Positions 1 through 12,599 of a DNA stretch of 64,000 bases are shown here, in pieces. Source of the DNA: Isoetes taiwanensis. Its lineage: Eukaryota; Streptophyta; Lycopodiopsida; Isoetales; Isoetaceae. Below the pieces are notes generated by a model, which saw nothing but the letters and a program-made list of their open reading frames with translations, made no database searches and was not told where the DNA came from. Within the stretch, counting starts at the first letter, position 1. Every line of letters starts with the position of its first letter. The position numbers and the translations under genes were made by a program. The stretch lies in assembly GCA_021234155.1 (NCBI GenBank), contig JAJEKV010000188.1, forward strand, positions 280,452 through 344,451, given 5' to 3'.

Positions 1-709
1 TTACTCCGGTGTACTTCGGTTACGTATTGCTAATACAACATAAAAATGGTTTTATCCGCCCTTGATCGATGCAAAGGTGAGACGGGTGGCGCACTACTCA
101 TGGGGAAGAAGAACCACGCCTTCTTAGGTCTTTGAGGAAAACCAAACAGAAAATGGTTTGGAAACCTTACGACCCCCCCACCGCCATGGCAACCCGCAGA
201 CCTTAAATATCCTAGCGAGAATCAAGGTTGAAAGAAAATAGCAGATCAATGAGTTAGATACCATGAAATGAGAAAAACTGAGGCCCCAAAGTGCCTTAGA
301 AAGAAATAACCGGCCAATTGATGAGGGCGGCGTCATGGAGAATGACCATGTACGGAAAAAAAAACAGCGATTAGTCGCCTCCCGGTATCATGTAGAAAAC
401 GATAAATATGATCACAGAACAGCAATACCTTAGGAAAACATGAATAATAAATATTGACTCGGGCTACAATTACCACACTTAGGATAAAACATGAATGAAT
501 AAATAAAAACTAGTGCCATCTTAGAAGAGTAAACCACTAAATATTGTCGAATCTGATCCGCGTCGAGAAAGAGACTACGCCTGAAAATGGGAGACCCGCG
601 GAACCACAAATATAAAAATGAATCAAAACAAAAACACTAGATACCAAAAACGCAGATACAAATCTATAAAGCCTGCATTACGAGAGAGGAGAGGTGGGTG
701 GGGAAACTC
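1..709. other. AT-rich stretch, no gene recognised
   Basis: No reading frame here resembles a protein I know, and I see no RNA gene. The only open frames are short and lack coding character. The sequence is rich in A on the plus strand and runs directly into the first TATA-containing repeat. Confidence 0.5.
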
Positions 710-835
710 TGTAGAGGCAAAAAGAAAGAATGGAAAGGAGCCAGCAGAGAACTCGGCGATCGAAAAAGAAGAATGAAGCACTATAAATAGGAGAGGTGAG
801 GGGTATGCCCGAATGTTTGCCTCACGGTTAACGCT
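710..835. repeat. TATA-containing direct repeat, copy 1
   Basis: A block beginning TGTAGAGGCAAAAAG and ending near TGTTTGCCTC..TAACGC recurs in the same orientation at 3999-4130. Both copies hold the string AGAAAGAATGGAAAGGAG and a CTATAAATAGGAGAGG TATA-like box (here at 781). The copies are clearly related but differ by substitutions and small indels. A TATA box inside paired direct repeats would suit the LTRs of a small non-autonomous retroelement, with the unit starting TG and perhaps ending ..GCA, but I found no primer-binding site or target duplication. Confidence 0.6.
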
Positions 836-3186
836 AATAACCCGGTGGCATTCCTGTGATGGGTCCTATACCAACAAGTGGTCGATAAGAGGAATCTACC
901 CTAGAAAAATAGAGCAAACCAGGATGAAAGGACAAAAGCCAAAACAAAATGGGGGAAATGTGAAAACATGGATGACCATAATCGACAAGGAAAGAGAGAC
1001 AACAAGAAGAAACTAAGTACAAGGCCGATGGAGAACCAAGGATAAAAGAGATCATGGACACAAGACATATGGATACCTCACAAGAGCAAGAAGAACCAAG
1101 GCTAATCAAGAGGGAGAAACTAAGAGGCCGACAAGAAAAAAGAAAACTACTAAGATCAATGAAGAGGTCAAATGACTAGAATGACAAAAGGGTAATCAAG
1201 AATGGGTAATACGTAAAGATGAGCCTAAGGCAAATGCAAGAGGTTAAATCTAAAGACGTAGAAAAATGGAACCTCAGGAAAGAATATGAAATATGGGGCA
1301 AAACAGAATTAAGGAAAATTATGAGGTGAGACTCCACCAAAAGAAAGAGACGGGCAAAAGCTCTAGAATTAGTAAATGCAAGCAAGCCACTAGAAAGAGA
1401 AATTTGAACTTCCACCGCACTAAATTGAACAAACACGCATAAAACCAAACTATAATGAAATGGACAAGAAAAACCACCTCAGAAGATAGAAAAGAGACAC
1501 CCTAACATGAACACTGAAATTGACCAGAGAAAACCTCGCATATGAAACTGGGTCAAGAGAACAGAAAGATATAACATATGAAAGAGCAAAGTAATCAACT
1601 GGGGACTCCAACTATGGAAATACTATATAAAGAGTATTCCATATAGCTTAGAAACAACCAAACACACATATATGTAAAGACATCTCGAAAGCTAAAAGGA
1701 ACCAAGTCAGAAATTTCCATGCAACTCGCATCTATATCAAACGCGGAAATAAAGACAACACGATACCAGTGTATGAAATGCCCATGCATAATATGCCAAC
1801 GCCATGTTACTTGTACACATGCTACAAAAATTGCACCCACGCCGCATGGGAGGAAACAAATGCATGTAAGATGCATAGTTCCAACATGTCAATTCAAGGA
1901 ATAAGAATGTATAGCCTGCTCATACGAGAATACTAACGAAGGGACCACAAAAACGGCTTCCAAGGATGCATTAAGAATACCACGCCTAATATGCAACTTA
2001 CCTCATGCCACATGCACCACGTATGTGTCACATTGCCATCTTATAGGAATACATAACCCACTTATTAAGTTGGTGAGAGAGAAAGAAACCCATCACCTAT
2101 CTTGGTGTTGATGCCTGATGTCCTTCGTGTTGATGCAAAGGTCGGCCAGCGTGTTTATGCCGATGGTGCTAAACATCTCGTGGTTGAAAACCATGCTTGC
2201 CGCATCTACGCTCGATAGCAAACTAATGCTTTCAAAACCTAAATAAGTCAATTTCAAGACCACAACTTACTACAACAACCTTCCTAAGGGAACTAGCCCC
2301 TTAAGATCTAACAAAATAATCTCAAGCAGATATAAAACCACGATAAACCAACGCACCAAATTTATCGTGACAAGAAGTATAAAATAACTCGCCATGGTGA
2401 CAAGTCACCAAGACAAAACTACCTTAGCAGAGGCAGTACCTCGCCGTGATTCTCTCAACGCCCCATATAAGTCTAGGGTATAAATATATGCTAGATATAA
2501 CTTATTGGCCTTAAAGCTATCTCGATAGAATAACACTAAGTTCAATTATGATAATTCACTTACATCTAAAGTTATATCTCAACCATAATGATGACAAGAA
2601 CTCTCTATCACAAGACTAATTCGTTTCTAATCATTACAAATGAAAAAATTGATATCCTTACATAATCTCGCTATGTTGACAAACCCCGAGGTGCTGAGTA
2701 ACATGGGCATCAATCAAAGTGTATGTGCACGAAATTTCACATGCAACAAACTAATACTTTCACATAAGAAAGTTAGCTATGTAACATATGTTTGGTAAAG
2801 CCCAAAAGAGATTTACTAAACCTAAAAAGAAAAAATTCAAAGAACAGTGGGCCACTAGGACCCTATTAAAAGCAAAATGCCTAACAAGCATCAGTAAAGA
2901 CAAACCCTACAAAATTCACACAAATAAACTTAAAAGCGGTAATCCTTTGCTAGAAAGTAAGATAACCGACCACCGCATCCTCGCCTAAGATAGAAATAAA
3001 GCTTTCCGAAAAGAAGTGGGTGGCTTAATCGGGCCGGTGCCGATGCATGTCGTAATCCGGAGGCCGATGCGTGTGAGGATGCCGCCGCCAAGAACGCACT
3101 CCATCAAGAGAGTAAGGAACAGTAAAATCTCACCATATTAGTATCGTAATTTAACTCAGCTGAGGTTGCCGTGTAGACCGGATTAA
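836..3186. other. No gene recognised between the direct repeats
   Basis: About 2.3 kb of A-rich sequence. The open frames in it are short, overlap on both strands, and show no domain I recognise. If the two TATA-containing repeats are LTRs, this would be internal sequence of a non-autonomous element. Confidence 0.4.
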
Positions 3187-3439
3187 TCAGAAAGGGAGAT
3201 TCCTAAAGAGACAAAAGGGGATAGATCTCGCGGGTAGATGCGGTGAGGTAGTCATAAATCCCTCGTAACCGCATCCCTCAACTAAATAAGGCCTTAATCC
3301 GCAAAAGTAGGAAGTAAAGCGAGCCGATAGGGACTGCAGACCAAGGCAAAAATGTAGAAACAAATAGGGATCTGTAACTTCAAAGATATCTGCAGTGCCA
3401 TATGAGAAACCGGAATGGCGGACCCCTCGTGAATCGTGA

Positions 3440-3760
3440 AAGCAAACTCGACAAACAGGAAATGTGAAAGATATGGCAAAGATGGAAATGGAGATATGAC
3501 AAACGTAGAAACGTAGAGAAATGGGCGTGAAGAGCGCAGGATATGACAAAGAGGGACCCAAAAAGGGAAACAGAGATATGAAACAGAAACAGAATATGGC
3601 GTGAAGAGCTGGTAGATATGGCAAAGAGGGACCCAAAAGAAAACCTAAGAATCGAAGTAAAGCAAGTGATCTAGAAAACCACTTGAACCAGATCAAACAA
3701 GTAAAACTGGAAGTAAACGATCCAAATCCAAGAACTGAAGTAAACGATCCGTAAGAACCA
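3440..3760. repeat. Imperfect minisatellite
   Basis: Two copies of a ~40-bp unit containing GGCGTGAAGAGC.. and CAAAGAGGGACCCAAAA lie at about 3521-3563 and 3597-3637, offset by about 74 bp. Shorter echoes (AGATATGGCAAAG, GAGATATGACAAA) lie just before them. A second small duplication, GAAGTAAACGATCC, occurs at about 3711 and 3736. A 169-codon minus-strand frame across this region is explained by the repeat composition; I do not treat it as a gene. Confidence 0.6.
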
Positions 3761-3998
3761 CTAAATCAGACAAACTCAAAACCACTAATCAAATCTACCC
3801 TCAGAACCGTGAACCAAACACACGTAGGTAAAGAAATCAACACACCACCTCAAAACAAACTAACCTTGAAAAGCCAAATAACTCCTTCCGGAAAATTTCA
3901 AAGAACCTCGAAACGACAAAGCACACTCTGGGGCAATCACTTCAAAATGTAACTTAGGTAGGAGAATAGTCTTTGTGGTCGTGAGATGGGATGAAACT

Positions 3999-4130
3999 TG
4001 TAGAGGCAAAAAAGAAAGAATGGAAAGGAGCTTAGGAGAACGCCGATGACTGGAAAAGAAGAATGAAGCACTATAAATAGGAGAGGCGAGGAAAAGGCCC
4101 CTATCCAATGTTTGCCTCGATATAACGCAC
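3999..4130. repeat. TATA-containing direct repeat, copy 2
   Basis: Second copy of the block at 710-835, same orientation, 3.29 kb downstream, with CTATAAATAG at 4071-4080. Like copy 1 it ends in TGTTTGCCTC followed by ATAACGC, and both are followed within ~25 bp by GCA. Confidence 0.6.
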
Positions 4131-6685
4131 ATTAGAACTGCATTATATGCTCCGCTATGCTATTATCTTGATATTCCGTGATTGTGTCTTGGAACCTTTA
4201 ATTTTGGAAGAGGAATTTGATTTGATCTATATGTACATAGAGTAATTTAGAATAGACAAGTTGAAAAATGGTTGCACACAAATTACTATGCATTTAGGTG
4301 TCTCACACAAATCACTATTTAGTAGTAATTCGCAAAGTGAAAGAAGTCCAATCTAAAACACCATTCATCGATGTGGTATCGTGTTAAGGTTATGCTACAG
4401 CTCTCAAAAAGTTTCTCTCATTGAAAATGTTTCCTCTACATTGCTTTTCACTGGGCATCCTATTTTCCTCTCACCTGGAAAACATGTATAACATTATGAA
4501 AAACATAGGCATCAAATGGTTAAATGGGGGAATCTTGGATGTGGTTTTTTCTTGATGGCTTTGTCCCCTGAATTGCATAACCATGAACCAACTACAATAA
4601 GCCATTTTCAAAATCATCTAAGAACAACAAGTAATTAGAATGCATAACTAAAATAGACGAAACAGCCTGGAAGCAACTAAATAAAAGTACTTGAGAAACA
4701 TGGATTAATGCTACCATTTTCAAAAACATTTATGATAGCAGCAGAAGCACGAACCTTGAGATGCTAAGAACATGCATCTATATAATGCATAAGCTACACT
4801 GTATCCCTTAACTAAAAGAGATGAAACTGCCTGATTAAAGTAAAACTTTATCTGACATAAAAGATCTTTACAAATAAGTAAGGAATCTTCAAGAAACTTC
4901 AAGCCATCAAAACTCCGTGCCCGCAATAGAAATCGACTCTCTAAAATACATATGGTAGAAGGAAAAAAAGCAGCCAAAAGACATAAATACTGCCCCCGGC
5001 GCCATTTTGAAATCAAAATCAACAAAATAAAGCTCTTAGAATGTTCCAATGGAATGTCAGAAAAAGGATTTTGATCTTTGGCTTGGGATTCTAAGATGTT
5101 AATGCATAAGCCTTGCCGTTGAAACGTAATTTCATCTCTAAACATAGCAATCCACGCCTTAAATTATACAATCTACAATGAAGCTAATTCATGCTCAAAT
5201 TTGGTCGTCAGAGAACCGCCTTGAAATCTTGCTTTCATTTCTTAAAAAATCATTTGTCCTACCTATTTTGAAAGAACTTGATGATCAATCAAGCAATCTA
5301 AAAGCAAAATATATGTACATGCTACGCATTTTATAGATGGCTTCCGTAAAACATTTGGGGTTTCAAAGGCATAAATGATAAAGAAAAAAAAGGAAGGATA
5401 AGAAATGGTTTTGAGAATATTATGACAAATAAAAATAGAATCCAAGAGTATGCGTAGCTAAGGCATAATATATGTTTAGAATGTGTAGAATATCAGGACA
5501 AAAGAAAGGAAAAATGCATGGGCTCACCTTCTATCTCGGGCTTTCTTGATCAATAATTCCATGTGATACGTAAAACTTATATTCAGATCAATGATTGCAT
5601 AAAAACTAATATTTGTGCCTCAAGCTCAAGTGTAATGCCGCTATTAGCTCCAAGGATCAATTTTTCCAAGCCAATACCAAGCCAAACTTGTTTGAAAAAA
5701 AAGCTTACAACATTTAGTTCCAGACATATGCGCTCAATATAAGGCAAACCCTTCCATTTTGTTGCCTTCATGCACATCCTTAGGAATCAAAATACCGCCA
5801 AACAGTAAAGCCCGCACCTACGCGTCGCTTCCATTCCGACTCAATAAGCATGGCCGCCAGTATAAAATCCTACTCTAAGTCAGCACTCATGGAGCAAATC
5901 GCCACTCCAATCGCCATAGTTATTTTGTATCAACAGATGATAGATCACTTGATTGGCAAAAGGCATGACAAGCTATTTGCATATAATCATTTGGGCTTAC
6001 ATCAAACCTTTGTCCTGCATCCAAAAGTCGCATGTAGGGAAACTCTGGTGAAGCTATTTAAGGTAAAATACAATTTGGCAATGCCATAATCTGTGAGATG
6101 ACTCCATGGTTAAATCGTATTTCGCCTTCCATTATCTTCTCGAAACCAAGTTGAATTACGTCCTTTGTTTTACCAGAGTTGAAAATAATGTTGCAAGATA
6201 AGGATTTTTAGATTGCTTCTTTGCTATAACAACGGCATTAAGTTACAACCACAAAGCAAACAAAGAAGAGATAAAGGAAGAAAGGGCATTTGCTTAAGGC
6301 TAATGCTTAGAAAGGTTAATAGCTAGCGATTGAAAGCTTCATAATGAGGGGTCATTACCATGCCAACCCTAAGCTATGATCTTTTGTTTTCTCTGTATTG
6401 ATTATTTTCACAGTAATAATCAAACTGAGGGATTATGCTAACCTGGTCACTTAGAGAAAAACCACTTCATATCTTATGACCACTTCATCCAGCAGAGAAG
6501 TACATGATGAATCCCCCCATCCACATAAAATTGTGAAGTAGCTCAAACCACCTTCAAAGCTCCTTGCCTTTCCATGGAATGGTTGGAAGTTGAAATATTA
6601 GGAGCAGAATGCCTGTCAAAATTCAAAAGCTTACAACCAAAACTATATGGTTTACCTAAGAGTCTTCATTGCCGCCGGTGCTACT
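4131..6685. other. No gene recognised; weak minus-strand coding-like segments
   Basis: The longest open frame is 141 codons on the minus strand (4720-5145). A 64-codon minus-strand frame lies at 5583-5777. Neither resembles a family I know, and no splice-site chain links them convincingly. They could be exon remnants of a decayed gene or chance frames in AT-rich DNA. Confidence 0.3.
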
Positions 6686-6714
6686 ATTGGCACCCTAACT
6701 ATACATTCAAAACC
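6686..6714 (+). repeat. Left terminal inverted repeat
   Basis: Starts ATTGGCACCCTAACTA and pairs with 10478-10505. Two substitutions and a short mismatch/indel near the inner end separate the two copies. Confidence 0.8.
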
Positions 6715-6718
6715 AAAC

Positions 6719-7165
6719 GTATATCGAGTTAGATATACTGCGTATATCGAACTCGATATACAAATATATAGCGTATATCGAGTTTGATATACAACGTATA
6801 TCGAGTTAGATATACGGCATATATCGAACTCGATATACAATTTTTTAAATTTTTCGATTCGCCTACCAAAAATTCCGTGATAATACACAAAATATAAGCT
6901 GGCCATTTTTATATTAATTGAGTATCTAAGATATATAGCGTATATCTAACTCGATATACTTATATAATGCGATATCGCGACTCTATATATGCTATATATA
7001 TGTATAAAAATTTATACGAAGTTTTTTATTTTGCGTTTCATGGTTTTGCTATTGAGTTGATAAAAAGACGATATCGAAGTTAGATATACGCTTTTTTGGC
7101 ACCATGCCAATCGGACGATATATTTATCATGATATACAACATGTATATCGTAACTTTATATACGG
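6719..7165. repeat. Left subterminal array of palindromic tatatcga motifs
   Basis: At least eight units of the form GTATATCGA(A/G)..GATATAC occur in both orientations. The densest part is 6719-6840, with further degenerate units around 6940, 6968, 7070, 7118 and 7144. Each unit is close to self-complementary. Such arrays are the usual transposase-binding regions of plant DNA transposons; that role is inferred here. Confidence 0.75.
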
Positions 7166-7508
7166 GCCACGCCTATAAAAATATCAATAGCTGCTGCGGT
7201 GTGAGACGATCGACTCCTCGCCCACGCTTTGCGATCTTCCCCTTCTCCGGGTCTTTTGCTCATGGTGTCCGGGATTTTCATCCTAGTTTTTATTTTATTT
7301 CTTTTAACGCTAAGACTTTTGCCATAGTCTTCCCATTCCTTCAGAAGTCACATCTTTATCGGCATTCAATTCTATTCATTTTGTATTAAACATATGTCAC
7401 TATTTTGATTTTGCCATAAGTACGTATGAATAGAATAATATTCTTTAAACTATATATAGGGACAATAATTATTGTATTGTATATTTGATATTGTACTAGA
7501 GATCAGAG

Positions 7509-9897
7509 ATGGAGACCAACTATGATTTGGAGGCTAGTGATAGTGATGCCGATGATTTTTCAAATATCTCCTCGATGAGTTCTCTAGTGACATGTGAGGG
7601 TTTTTCTGAAGAAGGAGCCTTAACCCATGAAGAGCTCGATAATGTGGGACGATGTATCTAGGTCCTCAACCCACGGGAGGATTCTGCGGGTGTGGAGTGG
7701 GAATAGGAAGCCAACATCCTCCCCTGTAAGCCATAGAGAGTTATTGATAGAGTGTGCAACAAGATATCTCTTACCCCTATTGCATGGTTAGATAGTAGAA
7801 TATAGCAAGGGATATGGATTTACATCTGAAACATATCAACAGTATGAGACATTGCATAATGCACTGCTGTAATCCCTTGCTTTGACATCGGGATAGATGT
7901 GATCCAAACTTTCCCTTCCACCCTCAAAGGAAAAATAGGCCCCAACCCCAATTGCCGGGACGAAAGGTTGAAATGCATATATGTTCAGATCTCCATACGC
8001 ACTCGAAAGTAGGGTCCTATTTTAGAGAAGGCTCCCCACTAAGGACCACAACGTAGGATTCCATGGATAAAGATGTGGACAATTACTGCGGGCTCCATCA
8101 TCACTTGGAAGAATCTACATGTCTCATTTTATAAAACCATGGAAACACTAGAGGCGTGAGTGGGAGGTAGACTTATTTCATGGCATTCCAAGTCAATACA
8201 TTCGTGATTGCCTCTGCAGAACATGCCAATGGAGGTAGAATGAGACTAGCCGATGAGCACTTTGATCAATTAGAAGAGCGGTGTCATCCAACCAGGTGCA
8301 AAACACGATAGAGCGGGTTAGTCCATGCACACTCTAGGGTACCTAACACAAACTCGTGAGAGACCGCCGGCGATTATGCATGTCATCATTGGAGGCATCC
8401 GCCGCCGTAAGGCGCTTAGAACGCATGCAAGTGAGATCCCATAGACGTAGTTGTACATTTCAATACATAATCGTACAAATCCGTGAGATCCCGTGATCCA
8501 TTGATCGAGAGCATTTGTGTTGGTACGCTCAATATTTAGGACACGACTCCTTCAGCTTGTGCCGGGCGATTGGTCTATGTCAAGATATCCACACAATTGC
8601 TCCGTGAGGTCAAAGTAGTTTATTAACATCGGCCCCAAGGCCAAGACTCATTGGGATTTTGTGGAGGGGGGGCAAATAAGTGGACCTAATTATGAAGCGT
8701 GATGCCTCAATGCGATCGACGAAGTTATTTACCGGCTTGTCATGTCACGTGATGTATGGCCACTGCTACCAACATCGTGACATCCGTGGTGCTGCATTTG
8801 ATAATTCATTACTCCATATTCATCTTGTTTTTAAATCTCAGGAGCTCTCAGGATGGCGCTGAATATTGAGTAGTCAGATGTAGGGTTCCAATGAGCTAAA
8901 GATAGGGACTCATTGGGAAAGCCGAGAGTAGCATTAGTGATTGGGCAAGAAGGGAAAGCTATTTCTACTATCACCGTGATAGAAAGACATCATGATCCTC
9001 AAAGACTAGCCATGGATACTATTCAAGATGATTCAATGCCGAGGTCAGGAGATATATAGCCATTAAATAGTGGATGGGCAATGGACTCAATCAGCTGCAC
9101 CAACATGTGGAAATATCCACTTCACGCAAAGAATTGTACTGCCGTACCGTGGAGTTGGTATCCGATTCTACATGTTGTGTACAATTAAAATGTGAGCACA
9201 TTACCAAAATTATGTGACAAAACAAATTTATTCAAAAAGTATTTGAACGACTGGCACAAAGTAGCTCGCTTCCATTACAATCGGCTACGGATGGGGTAGA
9301 GCGATCGCTCTTCAAGAGGTAATAGCGTGAGGATCCACTATGCCAGCATAATGGAGGAGTTAGTTGCCCGCAATGTAATTTCATGTTGGTTCCACCCAGT
9401 ACGCAGTGTAATATCTTTTCAATCTCCGGGCGATCCCCATCATGATATGTGAGGATGTTTTTATGCTGCTCACCTGCGATTGATGACTCCGAGCCAAACC
9501 AGCCTACCGATGATACCAAACTACATGCATTCCCTCGCGGAGTGTATGGAAGGAATCCCGCTATTATGAAGTGAGTCATGTTGCATCTACTTATACTTGT
9601 TTCCTTAAGGTAACAAGGCATAGTAATTAACTAGTGCACGCCATATCGCGCTATCTAAAACCACAATTGGTTAGGTTCGAACATGGAATGGCTAACAAGG
9701 CCATTGTTGTGAGGATGTTCCTCAAGTGTAATTGTGATACCAATGCAACGCGGAGGTTTCGATTGGAAGACACTCAAGCATCAAACCTTGAAAGTGTCGA
9801 GAAATCCACGCGCATGTATACTTTGGTATCCCATCTTATTGACCATGTTGTGGTAAGTCATAAGTTAAAATTATCAGAGACACATAGGAACACGTGA
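7509..9897 (+). pseudogene. Degenerate coding region of the TIR element, family not recognised
   Basis: The clearest start is an ATG at about 7509 opening an acidic, Ser/Asp-rich stretch (METNYDLEASDSDADDF..) of about 50 residues before a stop. Coding-like segments continue in several frames with many stops. One around 9230-9300 reads KYLNDWHKVARFHYNRLRMG, and the last open frame is 9634-9897. An acidic N-terminal region followed by a longer body would fit a transposase, and the position between two terminal arrays supports that, but I find no DDE triad, SWIM/FLYWCH finger or other diagnostic motif. Calling it a transposase is inference from context only. Confidence 0.35.
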
Positions 9898-10470
9898 TAT
9901 CGAACTCAATATACGCCAATCTTACATTTAATATCTACATAATGAAATCAAAATACTAATATAAGGGAGTATATCGCAAGACTCAATATACGCTTTTCCA
10001 AAAACAAAACCAATCTTCTTGAATTTTAGGATCCTAATTTTAGTTCCCACCTCTTAAACGACACATCAATTGACTTTTAGATCCTAAACGCATCACATCA
10101 AAAGCATGAACATAAACAGTTTTTGTAGAGCTTCCATACAAGAACGAGATGTAAAAGTAAGAAAACCTTTGAGGAATTTGATGTAATATCTACTAACCTC
10201 GGTGCTTCTTCCATGATCCGATTAGGTATGAATATCGTAAATAAATTTCCAAAAACGCTACCTAAATCAGTCCAAGAACCTTAAAAACACAAAAAAAATT
10301 GATATACGTAGCATAGAGTCGAAAGTTAGATATACTATAGTATATCGAAGTTCGATATACTATCAGATATCAACTCATACCATCAGAGTATCAATTTTAC
10401 ACGCCCGCACCCCGCCAGTATATACGTGATATTATCGAACTCGACATATGCCATATATCGAACTTCCTAT
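9893..10470. repeat. Right subterminal array of palindromic tatatcga motifs
   Basis: Units such as GATATCGAACTCAATATACG (9897), TATATCGCAAGACTCAATATA (about 9970), a cluster at 10302-10375, and two units at 10428-10470 mirror the left array. They end a few bases before the right inverted repeat. Confidence 0.7.
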
Positions 10471-10477
10471 ATACCAT

Positions 10478-10505
10478 GGTTTCAATGTTTAGTTAGGGAG
10501 CCAAT
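10478..10505 (-). repeat. Right terminal inverted repeat
   Basis: Complement reads ATTGGCTCCCTAACTAAACA.., matching the left end at 6686. Confidence 0.8.
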
Positions 10506-11780
10506 ATTTTTTACCCGCGGGAGAATCCTCCTTTTAGAAGGTCTCTTTGTAATATATTTCCAGTATTTTGCCCAGAGGACCATATATAAAAGACAAGAAC
10601 TTATAAGTAATGGCAAAAGCCGCAGAGAAAGTTAGCATGGGAAGCTTATAATGCATCCCAAAGAATGCAAATAACCTAAGGGATGCAGAGCCAATCGCTT
10701 CTAGAAAAGGGTTAACCTAAACCGCTTATCAAAAAAAAAAGGCCAAAGAATGTCTATAGAAAATCAGGATTACGAGATCATACAGTCTACTAATAAAAAA
10801 ATAGAGGAAAATAGAGCCCTTATTCCGGCGGACTGTATACATGAAAGACTATGAAATTTCAAAGAAATGTGCATTTTTTTAGATGGAAAGTATGCTTACC
10901 TTATACTGATTCAAAAAAATTTTATTTCCATTTGCAATTCCAATGTTGCGAACTCTATTTTGCATCTAATCCTTGATTTTTGTGCTTTCAGCAGCATCAA
11001 GAACTCCATTCTCAATAATGAATCTGAAACTTGAAGACATTCTAGAGCATTTTATGAAATCTCAAAGGATTTAGAATAATGAGACACATTCCTCAAGCAT
11101 TTTACAGATGCCAACGACGCTATCAAACGTAAGAGAAAGAAATGAATGTCCACAACATACCACAATGGCCATCATAGTAGAATCCTGTGCCACTATAATA
11201 ATATCCTAAGCCTCATCCCAAAACAAAGCCTCGACCAGAAACCGTGATGATTAGGCTTTTCGCTTTTAGGCTTTGATTTGTCAAAAGTGCCGCCTTTGAA
11301 AAAGAAAAACCTACGTAAAGGTAATCTAAGGAACACTAGCTATCATGGGGAACATCTTCTAAAACAATAAATATTTCGCGTCCGCTAAGTACACTATAGA
11401 TGCCTAATCATTCCTAAGAACAAACATTATATAGGATTCTAGGTGTAATGAAATAAAGTAAATCATTGGTCATGCAATCATGGCCATGTATTACCCGTTG
11501 TGCAAATGTCAGCCGCCAATTAAGTAGCTAGCCTAAGCTACGCCTTTGGAGGAAGAAAGACCCTCCGTAAAAAGGCACTCTTGGCAAAAGCTTACCTTTC
11601 AATACTTTTGACCATTCTTTCCAAATACGTTTATCGCTTTTGGTCAATGTTTCATTTGCATCTTCGACCTAATTAAATCACCAAACAAAGTTTGTAACTC
11701 ATAAGAGATAGTCATTGCTTCCGCTTTTTGTCACATCTAGACTACCTAGGCCTCCTCGGAGAACTCCACAAAAAGATGCT
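10506..11780. other. No gene recognised
   Basis: AT-rich sequence with only short open frames and no domain or repeat I can name. Confidence 0.4.
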
Positions 11781-11809
11781 ATAAATATGTTTAAAAAAGT
11801 GACGGCGCA

Positions 11810-12540
11810 TCGCCACTGCTTTGTCATTTTTGTCACTTTTGCAATCAGGTGGCACTTCGCTAAGTAACCTTTTGACACACTATTTTGTCATACTTTAAAC
11901 CTTTTTGTCACTTATTTCGCACTTTTCCTCAAAGACCTATTTTGTCATACTTAGGTTTTTGATAATTTATCAAGCCATTTTTGCCACTTTTTTGGTAAAT
12001 TGTGTGGCACCCTTCGCAAATCTTTTGACACATATTTTGTCATACTCCTTTAAACCTTTTTTTGTCACTTCTTTTGGCAATTCTTCAAAGACCTATTTTG
12101 TCATGTTTCTTAGGTTATTTTTGGATACTTATTGTCATTTTTATGTTATATTCTAATCTTTTTGTCATTTTTCGCAATTCTTTAATGCTCTTTTTGTTAA
12201 TTTTTGTACCATTTTTTGTCATTTAGCCTTTTATCACTTTTCTGCTACTCCCTTGACATCTATTTTGTCAAATTTGGGCAATTTTTTGGCAATTTAAGGT
12301 CCCTATTTTGTCCTATTTTAGTTCTTTTGACACTGTTGTCATATTTTAGGTCATATTTTCACTTTTTGGCAAATTTTTGTCATACTCTGGTCACAAGTGT
12401 TTGAAGCTACTTTTGACATTTTTATCATCATTTTACTACATTTATGTCATTTTTGTTAACAATGCTTAGTCACGCTTTTGGTCGAATTAATTCGCTGTGA
12501 TTTTGGATGATTGTTGTCAATCTCATTTGTCAATTCACCA
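11810..12540. repeat. TTTTGTCA-rich array (possible left CACTA subterminal region)
   Basis: More than twenty imperfect units of TTTTGTCA(T/C) are spread at irregular spacing, with a repeated CAAAGACCTATTTTGTCAT segment at about 11930 and 12085. The motif matches the array at 22.1-22.8 kb and has the same orientation. The small open frames here are a consequence of the repeats. Confidence 0.6.
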
Positions 12541-12599
12541 TGCTTGATCCAAAACATTTAAAATGAAATCAAAGTACATAAAACCTAGTAAAATGAAAA

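Larger units (their letters stand above)
6686..10505. mobile_element. DNA transposon with ~28-bp TIRs and palindromic subterminal arrays
   Basis: The ends are inverted repeats: ATTGGCACCCTAACTATACA.. at 6686-6714, and the complement of ATTGGCTCCCTAACTAAACA.. at 10478-10505, with only a few mismatches. Immediately inside each end is an array of a quasi-palindromic motif built on GTATATCGAGTTAGATATAC. Length is 3.82 kb, with degenerate coding-like sequence in the middle. Terminal inverted repeats plus subterminal repeat arrays are typical of cut-and-paste elements such as CACTA or Mutator-like elements, but these termini are not CACTA and I see no clean target-site duplication. The superfamily is unassigned. 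Confidence 0.75.

Noticed and set aside
3187-3696. 169-codon minus-strand ORF as a gene
   Set aside because: It overlaps the minisatellite, is dominated by Phe/Leu/Ser from its A-rich complement, and has no domain.
7096-7389. 97-codon ORF in the TIR element as its first gene
   Set aside because: It starts within the palindromic array and shows no domain; the acidic frame at 7509 is a better start for the element's coding region.
11905-12404. Hydrophobic open frames in the left TTTTGTCA array as membrane proteins
   Set aside because: The Phe/Leu/Ser-rich translations are produced by the T-rich repeat itself.
11810-12540. TTTTGTCA array as a CRISPR-like or regulatory repeat array
   Set aside because: Spacing is irregular, there are no unique spacers of constant length, and the same word forms the subterminal array of the CACTA element at 22.1-22.85 kb.
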